A stretch of 53,820 nucleotides of DNA from an uncultured Halomicronema sp. (GTDB taxonomy: Bacteria; Cyanobacteriota; Cyanobacteriia; Phormidesmidales; Phormidesmidaceae). The stretch lies in NCBI GenBank assembly GCA_937899725.1, contig CALCCA010000149.1:1-53820 (forward strand), read 5' to 3'. Under the pieces are notes generated by a model. That model was not told the origin of the DNA, did not search any database, and worked only from the letters and a program-made list of their open reading frames with translations. Each line of letters begins with the position of its first letter. Positions within the stretch are counted from its first letter, which is position 1. Both the position numbers and the translations under genes were made by a program. Positions 7,929-23,191 of this stretch are shown piece by piece.

Positions 7929-9890
7929 TTACTCCTCTTCCAGATAAATCCTTGCCATCTCTAGCGGAACCCCAATTGGCGCACACAAAACCTTAATTAA
8001 CTCAATCCCCCCTTCCTTTAGTGCTCGCCGCCACTTGGGATGCCGCTTGACCTCCTGGCCCAGTTGCTCCATCAGTTTCTCTTTTCCAGTATCGGTGGCC
8101 ATGTTGCAGGTGTTGGCCAAGGTAATAAGAAGGTCTCGAATCTCCCTAGCATCTTCATTCAAGCTTTGCTGTCTAAGCGCAAGTATTTCGACAGCTTTAT
8201 TGAGACGAGTATTTTCTCGGCGCTCATGTTGAAGTAGGCTTCGAATATCTTTGAGATGTGCTCCTTGTTGTTTGAGATGTGCTCCTTGTAATTGAAACCT
8301 CTCCCTGTAGCGAGCTTCTATCGCTTTTAGCTTCGCCAAATATAGTTGCTTAACTTTAGTTTCTATCACGGCTTTGTCTGCCTCAAATGCCGCTTCTATG
8401 CGAATAATAAAGGCATCGTCTTTTCGTTCCATCCCTTGGATCGAGATATCCTCTTCAGGCAAATCAGATTTCAGTTCTTGAAAAGATTCAAAAAAGGCTT
8501 GCCAATCAATACCTTTAGTGAAAGTTAGGTCAATGGTTTCTAAAGCACTAGCAATGATTTGGAAGCGATTAGTGAACTCACCTGTAGCAAATATGTTTTC
8601 AGGATCCACTGGAAGCCTTCCTGAAAATTCCATAAGTCTGTTATCAAAGGTGCGAAATATATAATCGCAATTGACATCATTTAATATTGTTGATTCTTCA
8701 ATATACCAGTTTGAAATACATGCCCCAGTAAGGTTTGAGCCAGACAAATCAGTCTCACGCAAAATAGCACGGCCTAAATCAGCATTTTTCAAATTAGCAT
8801 TGTTTAAATTAGCTCTTTCAAGATTTGCCTTGCAAAAATACGTATCCATAAGAGCAGCATTACTAAAATCAGCGCTTCTAAGATCGCTACCGCCTAAGTC
8901 TGCTCCACTAAGGTTAGCCCGGCTAAAACTTGCGGCGCAAAAGTCAGCGAAACACATCAAAGCATTACAGAGATCTGCATCGCTAAAGTTAGAGTTACTA
9001 GAGTCAGTTCTTCTAAGATCTGCTGCACGAAGGTTGGCCTCAGTAAAATTAACATCACTCATATAGGCATCATTAAAATAAGCATTGCAAAGTTTCGCTT
9101 TACTAAATGAGGCTTCATTTAACTTTGCATATGAAAAGTAGGCATTAGAAAGATCAGCACCATCAAAATTAGCGCAAAAGAGTTCGGCTTCTTCAAAGTT
9201 TGCTTTACTAAGGTTGGCTCTACTAAATTCCGCACTATTAAGGAAGGCTCCATGAAAATCAGCCTGTCTTAGATCAGCTTCTCTAAGATCAAAACCCATA
9301 AGATCAGCATTTACAAGATTTGCACCCTCAAGCGCTATCTTTTTACCTAAATTGTTTCTTCTCCAGTCATTCCAGACCTCTCTTCCCTGCTTTAGCAAAT
9401 CCATTTGTTCCTTGCTAAAGTTTGATTTCTCAGTTTCAGTTCTAGGAGGTTCTTGATTGTTATAGATAGCACCTCGAAGTTCTACTTCACTGAGATCCGC
9501 ACCCGCAACTAACGTATTGATAAGAACAGCATTAGTGAGGTCTGCACCGCAAAGACAGGCACCAACAAGGTTAGCGCTACTAAGGTCTGAACCGGTAAAA
9601 TCTGCATTACGAAGGTCGGCATTATAAAGGTTGGCGCCACTGAGATCAGCATTGCGAAGATCAGCATTGCGAAGATCAGTATTACCAAGGTCAGCACCGC
9701 GAAGATAAGCTCCACTAAGGTTTGCTTTCCAAAGACTAGCTTCAGAAAGGTCAGCATAGGAGAGATTGAAATTAATTAGATAAGCACTGCGAAGGTCTAT
9801 CTTGGTATTGGGATGCTCTTCCCTCCAAATTCTCCAAACTTTGCTACCTCTAGCGATCAAAGCGACTTGATCTTCATTTGCCATAGTCAC
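7929..9890 (-). CDS. Pentapeptide-repeat protein lodged in the hsd locus
   Basis: A 653-residue protein with two long blocks of A(D/N)LxX pentapeptide repeats, about residues 33-150 and 190-405, each preceded by a similar W-x-x-W/R header (VWRIWREEHP; VWNDWRRNN). The repeats should fold as two right-handed quadrilateral beta-helices. The remaining 250 residues are mostly helical with a coiled-coil-like stretch (LKAIEARYRERFQLQ...) and a hydrophobic end (LIKVLCAPIGVPLEMA). Pentapeptide helices in some proteins mimic DNA; a link to the restriction enzyme would be speculation. The gene is AT-richer than hsdS, hsdM and hsdR around it and lies 116 bp from hsdR and 75 bp from hsdS. Confidence 0.85.
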   Translation of the reverse strand: MTMANEDQVALIARGSKVWRIWREEHPNTKIDLRSAYLINFNLSYADLSEASLWKANLSGAYLRGADLGNTDLRNADLRNADLSGANLYNADLRNADFTGSDLSSANLVGACLCGADLTNAVLINTLVAGADLSEVELRGAIYNNQEPPRTETEKSNFSKEQMDLLKQGREVWNDWRRNNLGKKIALEGANLVNADLMGFDLREADLRQADFHGAFLNSAEFSRANLSKANFEEAELFCANFDGADLSNAYFSYAKLNEASFSKAKLCNAYFNDAYMSDVNFTEANLRAADLRRTDSSNSNFSDADLCNALMCFADFCAASFSRANLSGADLGGSDLRSADFSNAALMDTYFCKANLERANLNNANLKNADLGRAILRETDLSGSNLTGACISNWYIEESTILNDVNCDYIFRTFDNRLMEFSGRLPVDPENIFATGEFTNRFQIIASALETIDLTFTKGIDWQAFFESFQELKSDLPEEDISIQGMERKDDAFIIRIEAAFEADKAVIETKVKQLYLAKLKAIEARYRERFQLQGAHLKQQGAHLKDIRSLLQHERRENTRLNKAVEILALRQQSLNEDAREIRDLLITLANTCNMATDTGKEKLMEQLGQEVKRHPKWRRALKEGGIELIKVLCAPIGVPLEMARIYLEEE

Positions 9891-9965
9891 GCTGGCATCT
9901 ACAGTGCCTTCAGTACACTGAAGAAAAATACTCTCTGAAGCTATTCAGTTCCGGACTTAATCTGC

Positions 9966-11210
9966 TCACGCTGCCACGATCACCCCCGCCACAGCCGCAT
10001 CGCCCACCTCAACCGTCAACTCACCAGAGAACGCCCTTTGTAAAGTCGACTGCTTGAGTTCGTTGAGAGCAGCGAGTTTTTGTTGGTATATGGCTTCCAG
10101 GCGTTGAGTCTCTGTCAAAAGACAGCTCAACTTTTTGACGATCTGTGTTTGTTCCGTCAGAGGAGGTACAGGAATTGGATAGTCTTTGAGTTTTGTTCCA
10201 TTAATGTTGGCTTGGTTAACGCTTTGACTCATGACTGACTTTCCGTATTCCCTGGCCCTGTAGCTATTCAGGTAGAAATTCAAAAAGTCGGCATCGATCA
10301 AATCCTCTTTGCGGTGAATTCTGATGAGATATCCAGCAAAGATCGCTGGCATGTCGCCTTTGTAAATCGCTGTTTTCCCAACATGCTCAGCACTGTTAGT
10401 TCGGTTGAACAGGACGTCGTTGTACTTGAGCAGATATTTATCAATGTCTTCCTGGTTGTCCGTATAAACCAAATCGTTCCAGTCAAGAACGCCATTCTGG
10501 ATGTTCCCCATTCTCAGAACAGGCACCTCGCCATCTGGCGATGATTTAGCGGATGTTCCGTACTCAACCTTCTCGGCAACATCCTTGATCTTCTTGTCTT
10601 CCCAATCATCACCTTTGCGGGTGAAGATGGCGTTCAGGTAGCTTTCAAAGAGTTCGCGGGCGTTGGCGAGGTTCTTTTCGGTGTTGGAGATCGCACTATC
10701 AATCCCCTCAAACGCCTCATCCAATATCGCCACAATCTGTTTTTGTTCAGCGATCGGCGGAATTGGAACATTGACTGTTCTTAGATCGCGAAGGTTAATG
10801 ACCTGTTGAACAGAACCTCCTGTGTACGTTCCTAGAGATTTCCGTCCATCAGGAGATTGAAGAAAATAGCTGACAAAGTTCGCATTCAGGATACTCTGTA
10901 GACGCACCATCCCAACCTGTCGAGCAATATTTGCTCCTGCCAGAAAGCTAGGAACGACAGCTACTTGCCCAGGTTGTCCGACGAGGGATACTACAAGCTC
11001 ACCACCTCTCAGCAAAGTACGTTGATACTGAGCAGAAACTTCCTGTGAGATAGTGCGGAGTTGATTATGGAGAATGCGTCCATTAGAGACATCACCTCCA
11101 CGAACAAATAGAACATCTCCTTCTTTGCCCGGTTTAACGACCCCATAAGTTATTGGAGAATCTTCCTCCACAACTTCCTGTAAAGGTGCTGTCCGCCATA
11201 GCGAGTTCAT
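9966..11210 (-). CDS. hsdS: Type I restriction enzyme S (specificity) subunit
   Basis: A 414-residue DNA-recognition subunit of the type I system. It shows the two-fold layout of the family: target-recognition domain 1 (about 1-150), a conserved coiled-coil spacer beginning PPIAEQKQIVAILDEAF, recognition domain 2 (about 200-350), and a second spacer beginning PPLTEQTQIVKKL. The recognition domains define the methylated and restricted sequence, which cannot be read from here. The start codon overlaps the hsdM stop by ATGA (11207-11210), showing translational coupling. Confidence 0.92.
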   Translation of the reverse strand: MNSLWRTAPLQEVVEEDSPITYGVVKPGKEGDVLFVRGGDVSNGRILHNQLRTISQEVSAQYQRTLLRGGELVVSLVGQPGQVAVVPSFLAGANIARQVGMVRLQSILNANFVSYFLQSPDGRKSLGTYTGGSVQQVINLRDLRTVNVPIPPIAEQKQIVAILDEAFEGIDSAISNTEKNLANARELFESYLNAIFTRKGDDWEDKKIKDVAEKVEYGTSAKSSPDGEVPVLRMGNIQNGVLDWNDLVYTDNQEDIDKYLLKYNDVLFNRTNSAEHVGKTAIYKGDMPAIFAGYLIRIHRKEDLIDADFLNFYLNSYRAREYGKSVMSQSVNQANINGTKLKDYPIPVPPLTEQTQIVKKLSCLLTETQRLEAIYQQKLAALNELKQSTLQRAFSGELTVEVGDAAVAGVIVAA

Positions 11211-12679
11211 AGCATCCCCCCAATTCCAGCCAAAAGCTCCGCACTCTCCCGATCCAGCGCCGCAATCTCATCCATAATCTCCTGCGGGTCGCGGAGGGGG
11301 GCTGCTTCCGGGACGTTGGGGTTCTTTACTGACAGATCAAAGGTTTCGGGGTCAACCTCCGCCACATCCAGCAGCCAGGACTTCTCCGTTTCCGCAAACG
11401 TCGCCTGGAGGTCCACAAACTCCTTCAGGTCATCGTCATTCAGCGGGTTAGTTTTGCCCAGATTGCGATCGGGGTCGAGCTGGTAGTACCAGATCTTCTT
11501 AGTGGCTGCACCCTGAGCGGAGCCGAAGGGGGCTTTCTCAAAAAACAGCACCACCGTCTTCACCCCCGCCCCAATGAAGGTGCCGCCGGGGCAGTCGAGC
11601 ACCGTGTGCAGGTTGCAGCTCGACAGCAGCTCTCGTCGGATGGCGCGGGAGGCATTGTCAGAGTTCGACAGGAAGGTGTTTTTGATCACCACCGCCGCTC
11701 TGCCGCCTGCTCGCAGCATTTTGATGAAGTGCTGCAAAAATAGGAACGCTGTTTCCCCCGTTTTGATCGGAAAGTTTTGCTGCACCTCCTTCCGCTCTTT
11801 GCCCCCAAACGGCGGATTCGCCAGGATCACATCAAAGCGGTTCTTGTCCTGCACGTCGCTGAGGTTTTCTGTCAGGGTGTTGGTGTGGATGATGTTCGGC
11901 GCATCGATGCCATGCAGAATCAGGTTCATGATGCCGATGACGTAGGCCAGGCTCTTTTTCTCTTTGCCGGTAAAGGTGCGGGTTTGCAGGTCTGCGAGCT
12001 GCTGGGTGGTGAGTTGGCCTTGGCGTAGGTATTCGTAGCTCTCGCACAAAAAACCTGCCGAGCCGCAGGCCCCGTCGTAAATAGTCTCCCCCAGTTGGGG
12101 CCGCACCACCTGAATCATGGCGCGAATCAGCGGCCGGGGCGTGTAATACTCGCCGCCGTTACGCCCCGCATTGCCCATGTTTTTGATCTTGGCCTCATAC
12201 AGGTGCGAGAGTTCGTGCTTCTCTTCCTGGGAGCCAAACCGCAGCTCGTCGATGTACTCCAGCGCATCTCGCAGGCTGTAGCCACTCGTAAACTTGTTTT
12301 TGATTTCTCCAAAAATCTCGCCAATCTTGTATTCAATAGTGTTGGCGCTACTGGCCCGCTGCTTGAAGCCCTGCAGGTAAGGAAACAGCGCGGTATTCAC
12401 AAAGTCGATCAGGTCATCCCCAATCAGCGCCTGGTCGTGGTCAATCTCCCCCGCCGCTGTCTTTGGAGCCGCCCAGCTCGACCAACGATAGCCCCCCTCC
12501 AGCAAGTAGGTGTACCGCTTGCCATCTAACTCAGCCTTAAGTGCCCTTTCCTGCTCCAGATCATCCAGATACTTCAGAAACAACAGCCACGACGTCTGCT
12601 CGGTGTAGTCCAGCTCTGTGGTGCAGCCCGCCTCCTTCCAGAGCACATCATCGATATTTCGGAAGGTTTGCTCAAACAT
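11207..12679 (-). CDS. hsdM: Type I restriction enzyme M (methyltransferase) subunit
   Basis: A SAM-dependent N6-adenine methyltransferase of a type I system, about 490 residues. It has an N-terminal helical domain (from MFEQTFRNIDDVLW), the SAM-binding motif YDGACGSAGFL, and the catalytic NPPF in ILANPPFGGKERK. I chose the ATG at 12679 because the family normally begins there; the open frame extends to 12736 with 19 unconvincing residues. It is first of the hsdM-hsdS pair and overlaps hsdS. It lies just downstream of tniQ, the usual cargo position in a CAST. Confidence 0.93.
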   Translation of the reverse strand: MFEQTFRNIDDVLWKEAGCTTELDYTEQTSWLLFLKYLDDLEQERALKAELDGKRYTYLLEGGYRWSSWAAPKTAAGEIDHDQALIGDDLIDFVNTALFPYLQGFKQRASSANTIEYKIGEIFGEIKNKFTSGYSLRDALEYIDELRFGSQEEKHELSHLYEAKIKNMGNAGRNGGEYYTPRPLIRAMIQVVRPQLGETIYDGACGSAGFLCESYEYLRQGQLTTQQLADLQTRTFTGKEKKSLAYVIGIMNLILHGIDAPNIIHTNTLTENLSDVQDKNRFDVILANPPFGGKERKEVQQNFPIKTGETAFLFLQHFIKMLRAGGRAAVVIKNTFLSNSDNASRAIRRELLSSCNLHTVLDCPGGTFIGAGVKTVVLFFEKAPFGSAQGAATKKIWYYQLDPDRNLGKTNPLNDDDLKEFVDLQATFAETEKSWLLDVAEVDPETFDLSVKNPNVPEAAPLRDPQEIMDEIAALDRESAELLAGIGGML

Positions 12680-12851
12680 GAACCCTATCAGCGAGTTGAT
12701 CAGTACTGAATAAGGGTACATGCCTCCGCCCGGCAAACCACGAAGGAACTCATAAACTCTGGCTGATTAAATTGAGAGCAAGCTCGGCTGAGTGTTGGTT
12801 AGGCTGCAGCAACTAACATTTAACATTTTTGACATCTACTAAGCTTGGCTT

Positions 12852-13376
12852 TCATTGGTAAGGCTTCTGCCGCTTCATCATTGACCTAAACTTCATCCCA
12901 CACTGCTTGCACGCCCCTGCTTCCCACTCATTCGGCAACGGAATCTTTGTGCTACATCCTGGACATCTCGACAGCAACCGTAGCCTATGCTTTTCACACC
13001 CCGCTACCGACTGAAACTGCCACATCATCCGATGATAGGGAGCTTCCCGATAACAGGTCGCACAAAGCCGCGTCGAACGATGGACGACGTGTTCTCCCGG
13101 CGGTGGCAACATCGCCTCTAACTTCTCCATATCGAGGCTGATGAGCTTCGCGATCGCCTCTATCTCCATCCGCTTTGGTGGTGGATTGAAATAGAAATGC
13201 TCCCACTTGAACAGCACCGGCCCCATCTTCGCGAGTCGACTCAAGCTGGCCGCCGAAGACATATTCACCTCAGGCTGACGCCGAAAGCGCCCAAAATAGT
13301 GGCTGGCACTTTCTCCTTCAAACGGCTCCAGATACCATGAAGGCTTTTCTTGGGAGTCTGAAACATCCATCACCAC
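12852..13376 (-). CDS. tniQ: TniQ of type V-K CAST
   Basis: A 174-residue short TniQ, the size found in V-K elements. TniQ caps the TnsC filament at the Cas12k-bound target. Two zinc-binding motifs are visible: Cys105, Cys108, Cys127 and His130 (LCATCYRE...GCEKH), then Cys138, Cys141, Cys156 and Cys159 (CPGC...CKQC). The start overlaps the tnsC stop by seven bases, so the tns genes form one operon. Starting at Met3 is equally possible. No lesion is visible. Confidence 0.88.
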   Translation of the reverse strand: MVMDVSDSQEKPSWYLEPFEGESASHYFGRFRRQPEVNMSSAASLSRLAKMGPVLFKWEHFYFNPPPKRMEIEAIAKLISLDMEKLEAMLPPPGEHVVHRSTRLCATCYREAPYHRMMWQFQSVAGCEKHRLRLLSRCPGCSTKIPLPNEWEAGACKQCGMKFRSMMKRQKPYQ

Positions 13377-14278
13377 TTGTTTGCCGGAGCATCGCGATGC
13401 TGAAGTACCTCAGCCAGTTGCCTGGCACTCAGCGTCATTGACGGATTGTCCAGCCTTATTACCGCTAGCTTTCGCAAGATTTCATAGAGCACTTCACCAT
13501 GTCCTTTGGAACGCTCATAGAGAAAATTCACAGCGTTACCGTCCTCATAGAGCTTTAACGGCACAGACCATTCTTTCAGAACCTGCGATTCCCATTGCCG
13601 GATTATTCCTGCCGTATCCGCCTTGAGGAAAGCAGGAAACTCATGCCACTCCAAAAATGTATTCGAGATGTCGGTATACTTGCGGCTCTTGCGCGTCAGG
13701 ATTTCATTGAGATACGGAGAGCCCACCGGTACCACCGCAATTTTTAGAGCACGTGTCAATTCCACCAGTTCGTTGAACGCTTTGTAGCTAAGGTAATCTG
13801 CCTTCCCAATGACCAGGAGCTTGACTCCGTGGGACTTCAACGTCCCCTGTGCCCGAGTTCTAAGATTGCCCAATCGTCCCACCTCAGCGAACGGATTCCC
13901 GAGTTCCCTCGAAATCGCCTTGAATAAATCCGTCGGTGTTCCATACTGGTGGACTTCCACCGTGATGATGGGGGCTGGAACCGGGTAGAGATTGCCCCGC
14001 TTCTTCACGTATAAGCGTTGGTAAAACTGACAGCTTTTTCGCAAGTCTGCATAGCAAGACGAAATAATGAACCCGTTCACCAGCGCATCGCGTTGTGCCG
14101 ATAACCAGGCAAACAGGTTGCGATCGCGCTGCGTGATCTCAAAAATATCGCTCTGGCGAATTCGTTCAACTTCTGCTTGGAGGTCGGGGGATCGTTCCGG
14201 TTCAGCTCCCAACAGAACTGGCAACGGCTTTTGGATGCCGCTGTCTGGTTGCTTTTCAACAGGCTTAGGCTGAACCAT
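13370..14278 (-). CDS. tnsC: TnsC-like protein with both Walker motifs lost
   Basis: TnsC is the AAA+ ATPase that forms a filament on target DNA and recruits TnsB in V-K CAST. The 302 residues align with the family along their length (TPTDLFKAI..., AVVPVGSPYLNEIL in place of AVVLVGTDRLDAVI), between tnsB (nine-base gap) and tniQ (overlap). But where the family has GESRTGKT, this protein has SSCYADLRKS (about 73-82), and where it has IDEAD it has IGKAD (Gly158, Lys159). The P-loop lysine and both Walker B acids are thus absent, with the frame intact. Either the CAST is decaying by missense changes or this TnsC works without ATP hydrolysis. Family assignment is firm; activity is doubtful. Confidence 0.82.
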   Translation of the reverse strand: MVQPKPVEKQPDSGIQKPLPVLLGAEPERSPDLQAEVERIRQSDIFEITQRDRNLFAWLSAQRDALVNGFIISSCYADLRKSCQFYQRLYVKKRGNLYPVPAPIITVEVHQYGTPTDLFKAISRELGNPFAEVGRLGNLRTRAQGTLKSHGVKLLVIGKADYLSYKAFNELVELTRALKIAVVPVGSPYLNEILTRKSRKYTDISNTFLEWHEFPAFLKADTAGIIRQWESQVLKEWSVPLKLYEDGNAVNFLYERSKGHGEVLYEILRKLAVIRLDNPSMTLSARQLAEVLQHRDAPANKW

Positions 14279-14287
14279 TGGTATAGT

Positions 14288-16096
14288 TTAGGCGTCGTCC
14301 ATCAGCTGATTCCAGTCAAAAGAAATTATCTCAGATGCGCGTTCTGATTTCCGTTCATCGGCAGGCTTAGGGGGAGATTTGTGTTTGTGATGGTCAGTTG
14401 CAGCAATTGGAACATCTAACGGTGTTGACTCAGGGGTTGACGAGGATGTAGGCCGTAGCTCAACTACATTGATCGGCGGTGCTTTTTTATTAATTCGATC
14501 TTGCTCAGCTCGTCGCCTTTGCTTTAGCGTCTTGATTTCCTTTTTAGCAAATCTGTTGAGGGCAATCCGTTCAGAGAGGATTGATGCCTGGTCGATTTTT
14601 CGCCCCTCGAGACGCATCTGTTTCTTGTTATCTTCCACATCTCTGAGAATCAAGACATCCCTTTCGTTGCCTCTAGGCTTGATCATCCCGAGAAACCGTG
14701 CAGGCTTCCCCTCTATTTCGGCACTATAGACCAGTAGCGCGACAATGTTCCGGGGATCGTATCGGAGGACAACCCACTGACTCTCATAGTCCTTTAGCCA
14801 GTCAGCTTGATATGTTAGCCCCTTAAATAAGACTGACCCCAGCTTCTGAACCTTGCGGGGCAGTGTCTTCATGAGGCAAAGATCGAGTCGGTGCTCGTCA
14901 ATGGTTCTGGGCTGCCCTCCAACTAATCCTGCCCACCACCGCTGATTACGGGTTTGGTTATAGACCCCCGGAGGGTGGTGATGGTTATAGTGATCAACAA
15001 GATATCGGGTGAAGACAAGCTCTAGATCCTTATAGGTTAAGCAAGCATACTTCTCAGCGTTCTGAGGACGCTTCTGCACGTTGGAGCCTGTGTAGCCAGG
15101 AAGTAACGAGAGCAATTCTTTATTGTTCTTATCGAACGAGCTCTCAATAATCCCACCCTGCTCTGGGTAGGCCCGATACCGCAGTTTTATACCTAAGTCA
15201 GCCGCAACATGCTTGAGGTGCTTAGATTTGAATTCTTTGGCCCGGTCAGTAACAATATAGTCCGGTAGTCCATAGGGCTCCCAGTCGTTTGTCAGCTCGT
15301 ATTCAGAACCATACTGCTTTTGGAGAACGGCGTGGCGTAGCGCAAGACCCACCTCATGAGAACCGGCAGCAGCAAAGCCGAGATAGAAGCCCAGAACACA
15401 GCCCGAATAGCTATCAATAATAGTGGTCAGATAAGGCCTTCCGAGAATTTCGTACCCCTCATTGGTAAGCAAGATATCAAGGGGAGTGTGATCGATTTGC
15501 CAAACTTGATTGCTGTACTCGACGGACAACGTCTCTGCTGTCGTCTTGATGAGGATGCCAGGTCCCTGACCAGGATGGCGAATCTTGGGTTTCTTCGCAA
15601 GCGGTTCTAGCACCTGGTACACGAAGAAGTGAGAGGGGTATTCGCCGTCGCTGAGGCTCAATTCCAGCCTGGCATGGGCCTTCACCTGGTTATAGACCTG
15701 GCTACAGTTCATGCGGCGACTGTGCCGATTACCATCCTTATAGGTTCTCTGGATGAATTTGACCCAATAGTCTGTGCTGGGCTTCCAGTTCTTACCACCT
15801 CGGACCTTACCCTTGTCGGCGCGAACCGCTGGGACGATCGCGCTCCAACCTTCTTTTCGAAAACGACTATGCCAGCGGTCCAAGGTTCGAGGACTAATTT
15901 CTAATTGCTTGGCCCAGTAGTCGATGCGCGATCTCCTTGCATTTCTGTGCGCTTGAGTGATGTCCTGCATCGCGTCGATTTTCATGAGCATCTGACGTTT
16001 GGCTTCAGCATCCTCCATCAGTTCAGCTATAAGCTGATGTGGCTGTTGGTTGTCAGCTTCGGTGGAGGTTGTTTGTGGGGCGATCGGCTCTGACAT
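14288..16096 (-). CDS. tnsB: TnsB transposase of type V-K CAST
   Basis: The DDE transposase that binds the transposon ends and joins them to the target. At 602 residues it is close to the family length (about 585). N-terminal HTH domains (for example ISPRTLDRWHSRFRKEG) precede an RNase-H-like core with Asp202 (WQIDHTP), Asp284 (VTDRAKEF) and Glu318 (GGIIESSF), followed by a beta-barrel and a basic C-terminal tail of the type that contacts TnsC. The catalytic triad is intact, unlike the ATPase motifs of the neighbouring TnsC. First gene of the tnsB-tnsC-tniQ operon. Confidence 0.93.
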   Translation of the reverse strand: MSEPIAPQTTSTEADNQQPHQLIAELMEDAEAKRQMLMKIDAMQDITQAHRNARRSRIDYWAKQLEISPRTLDRWHSRFRKEGWSAIVPAVRADKGKVRGGKNWKPSTDYWVKFIQRTYKDGNRHSRRMNCSQVYNQVKAHARLELSLSDGEYPSHFFVYQVLEPLAKKPKIRHPGQGPGILIKTTAETLSVEYSNQVWQIDHTPLDILLTNEGYEILGRPYLTTIIDSYSGCVLGFYLGFAAAGSHEVGLALRHAVLQKQYGSEYELTNDWEPYGLPDYIVTDRAKEFKSKHLKHVAADLGIKLRYRAYPEQGGIIESSFDKNNKELLSLLPGYTGSNVQKRPQNAEKYACLTYKDLELVFTRYLVDHYNHHHPPGVYNQTRNQRWWAGLVGGQPRTIDEHRLDLCLMKTLPRKVQKLGSVLFKGLTYQADWLKDYESQWVVLRYDPRNIVALLVYSAEIEGKPARFLGMIKPRGNERDVLILRDVEDNKKQMRLEGRKIDQASILSERIALNRFAKKEIKTLKQRRRAEQDRINKKAPPINVVELRPTSSSTPESTPLDVPIAATDHHKHKSPPKPADERKSERASEIISFDWNQLMDDA

Positions 16097-16265
16097 AGGC
16101 TTAAGAGAAAAAAGACAGACAGCTAATTAAAGTTTCTCACCAATTTTTGCTCAGTGAGCTGCGTATTGACTTCGCTCAAAAAAAGATGGCGTGTAGTCAG
16201 ACAAGTTTCAGATAAAAACCCTGATTGGACTACTTTGCGTATCAGCTTTGTGTACTTTCCCAACA
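16097..16265 (-). other. Candidate CAST terminal region with possible TnsB sites
   Basis: The non-coding stretch between the tnsB start and the foreign IS5 remnant should contain the transposon end with several TnsB-binding sites. On the minus strand I see two similar stretches, GAAACTTGTCTGAC and GAAACTTTAATTAGCTGTCTG, and a proposed outer end TGTTGGGAAAG at 16265. These are by-eye candidates. They do not match the ShCAST end sequence that I remember. Confidence 0.3.
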
Positions 16266-16370
16266 ATCAGTTTTCTTGTTTGAAAGGTTAAAAACTTTAT
16301 CCATAAGTAATTCAGCTATTTACGGAATTTGACCAATTTGGTTATATGCTGGCCACTCGTCCAGGATTAG

Positions 16371-16838
16371 AAGCAGTACTACAGCGGCAAGCAGAAGATT
16401 CATCACGTCAAGAACCTGATGAGTCATAACTGCAAGAGAAAGGTGCGCTACTTGAGTGACACCTATGAAGGCAAAAAGCATGACAAAGCAATTGCTTATG
16501 AGGAAGATTTTCAGTTTGCTGAGGAGAGTACACTGTGGCAGGATATGGGGTTTCAAGGCTTTGCCCCGCAGGGCGTGGCCATTCAGCAGCCCCAGAAGAA
16601 ACCCCAAGACGGCTCTCTCACGACTATCGAGAAGATGAACAACCGCAGCATCTCTCGCCTTCGCGTTGAAGTCGAAAATCACATCGGTGGGAGCAAGCAC
16701 TGTCAGATTCTGGTACAGTCGTTTCGCAATTGGTTCAATCACTATCTTGATGATGTGATGGAAACGGCTTGCGGCTTACACAACTTTCGCTGCACCTGTC
16801 AGACGAAGACAGGCAGTCTTCTCAGTTCAGTCGCTTAG
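16371..16838 (+). pseudogene. IS5-type transposase, C-terminal fragment
   Basis: The frame from about 16371 reads KQYYSGKQKIHHVKN and runs on through RKVRYLSDTYEGKKHDK, MGFQGF, SRLRVEVENHIGG and CGLHNFR. This is the C-terminal DDE half of an IS5-family transposase, with the glutamate in RVEVENH. A TAG lies directly upstream in frame and no N-terminal half is present. The fragment marks DNA outside the CAST and limits where the CAST end can be. Confidence 0.75.
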
Positions 16839-17133
16839 CCCTGAGCAAGTCAGGGAAACGCTAGCTCATATAGTTCTTGTGACATCAATCTCAACTGCAA
16901 GCGCGGTATCGTCTCAGCGTCAGACCTTATCGCTGGAGCAAGCTCGATAGAGAATACACCCCATGGCTATGAATAAGTAGGTAAGGATAATTAATTCGAG
17001 GTAAGGATAATGTCAGGACAAGGGTTCCAGTCGTTTCCACCTGGGTTTAATTTACCCCAAGCTACTTATCACCTTTACTGAGCACCCATTATTTCTCCCG
17101 GCCAGCCGACAGATAAATGTAAGTGGAGTCAAA
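16839..17133. other. Intergenic region with a short direct repeat
   Basis: No frame in either strand looks coding. The 13-mer AGGTAAGGATAAT occurs twice, at 16979-16991 and 16999-17011, with a 20-bp period. Its role is unknown. Confidence 0.4.

Positions 17134-23191
<6,058 letters not shown>

Larger units (their letters stand above)
1..16265 (-). mobile_element. Type V-K CRISPR-associated transposon (partial, tnsB-side end at right)
   Basis: The order tnsB-tnsC-tniQ-cargo-cas12k, all on the minus strand, is the standard layout of V-K (ShCAST-like) elements. The tracrRNA and CRISPR array normally follow cas12k, so they would lie left of position 1 and are not visible. The end beside tnsB must fall between the tnsB start (16096) and a foreign IS5 transposase remnant beginning near 16371. 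I put it tentatively at 16265, where the outward-facing minus strand begins TGTTGGGAAAG, because Tn7-like ends start TGT. No target duplication can be tested from one end. The cargo is about 11.5 kb: HTH regulators, a RAMP/HNH/subtilase-like cassette and a type I restriction locus. Confidence 0.8.

Noticed and set aside
8671-9066. Repetitive plus-strand frame rich in SALLKSALLRS-like units
   Set aside because: It is the complement of the pentapeptide repeats, whose regular codons create a regular antisense frame.
16250-16260. TGTAC near the tnsB side as the canonical ShCAST-type transposon end
   Set aside because: The sequence is GTGTACTTT and lacks the TGTACAGTGACA context; the TGT at 16265 was kept only as a weak alternative.
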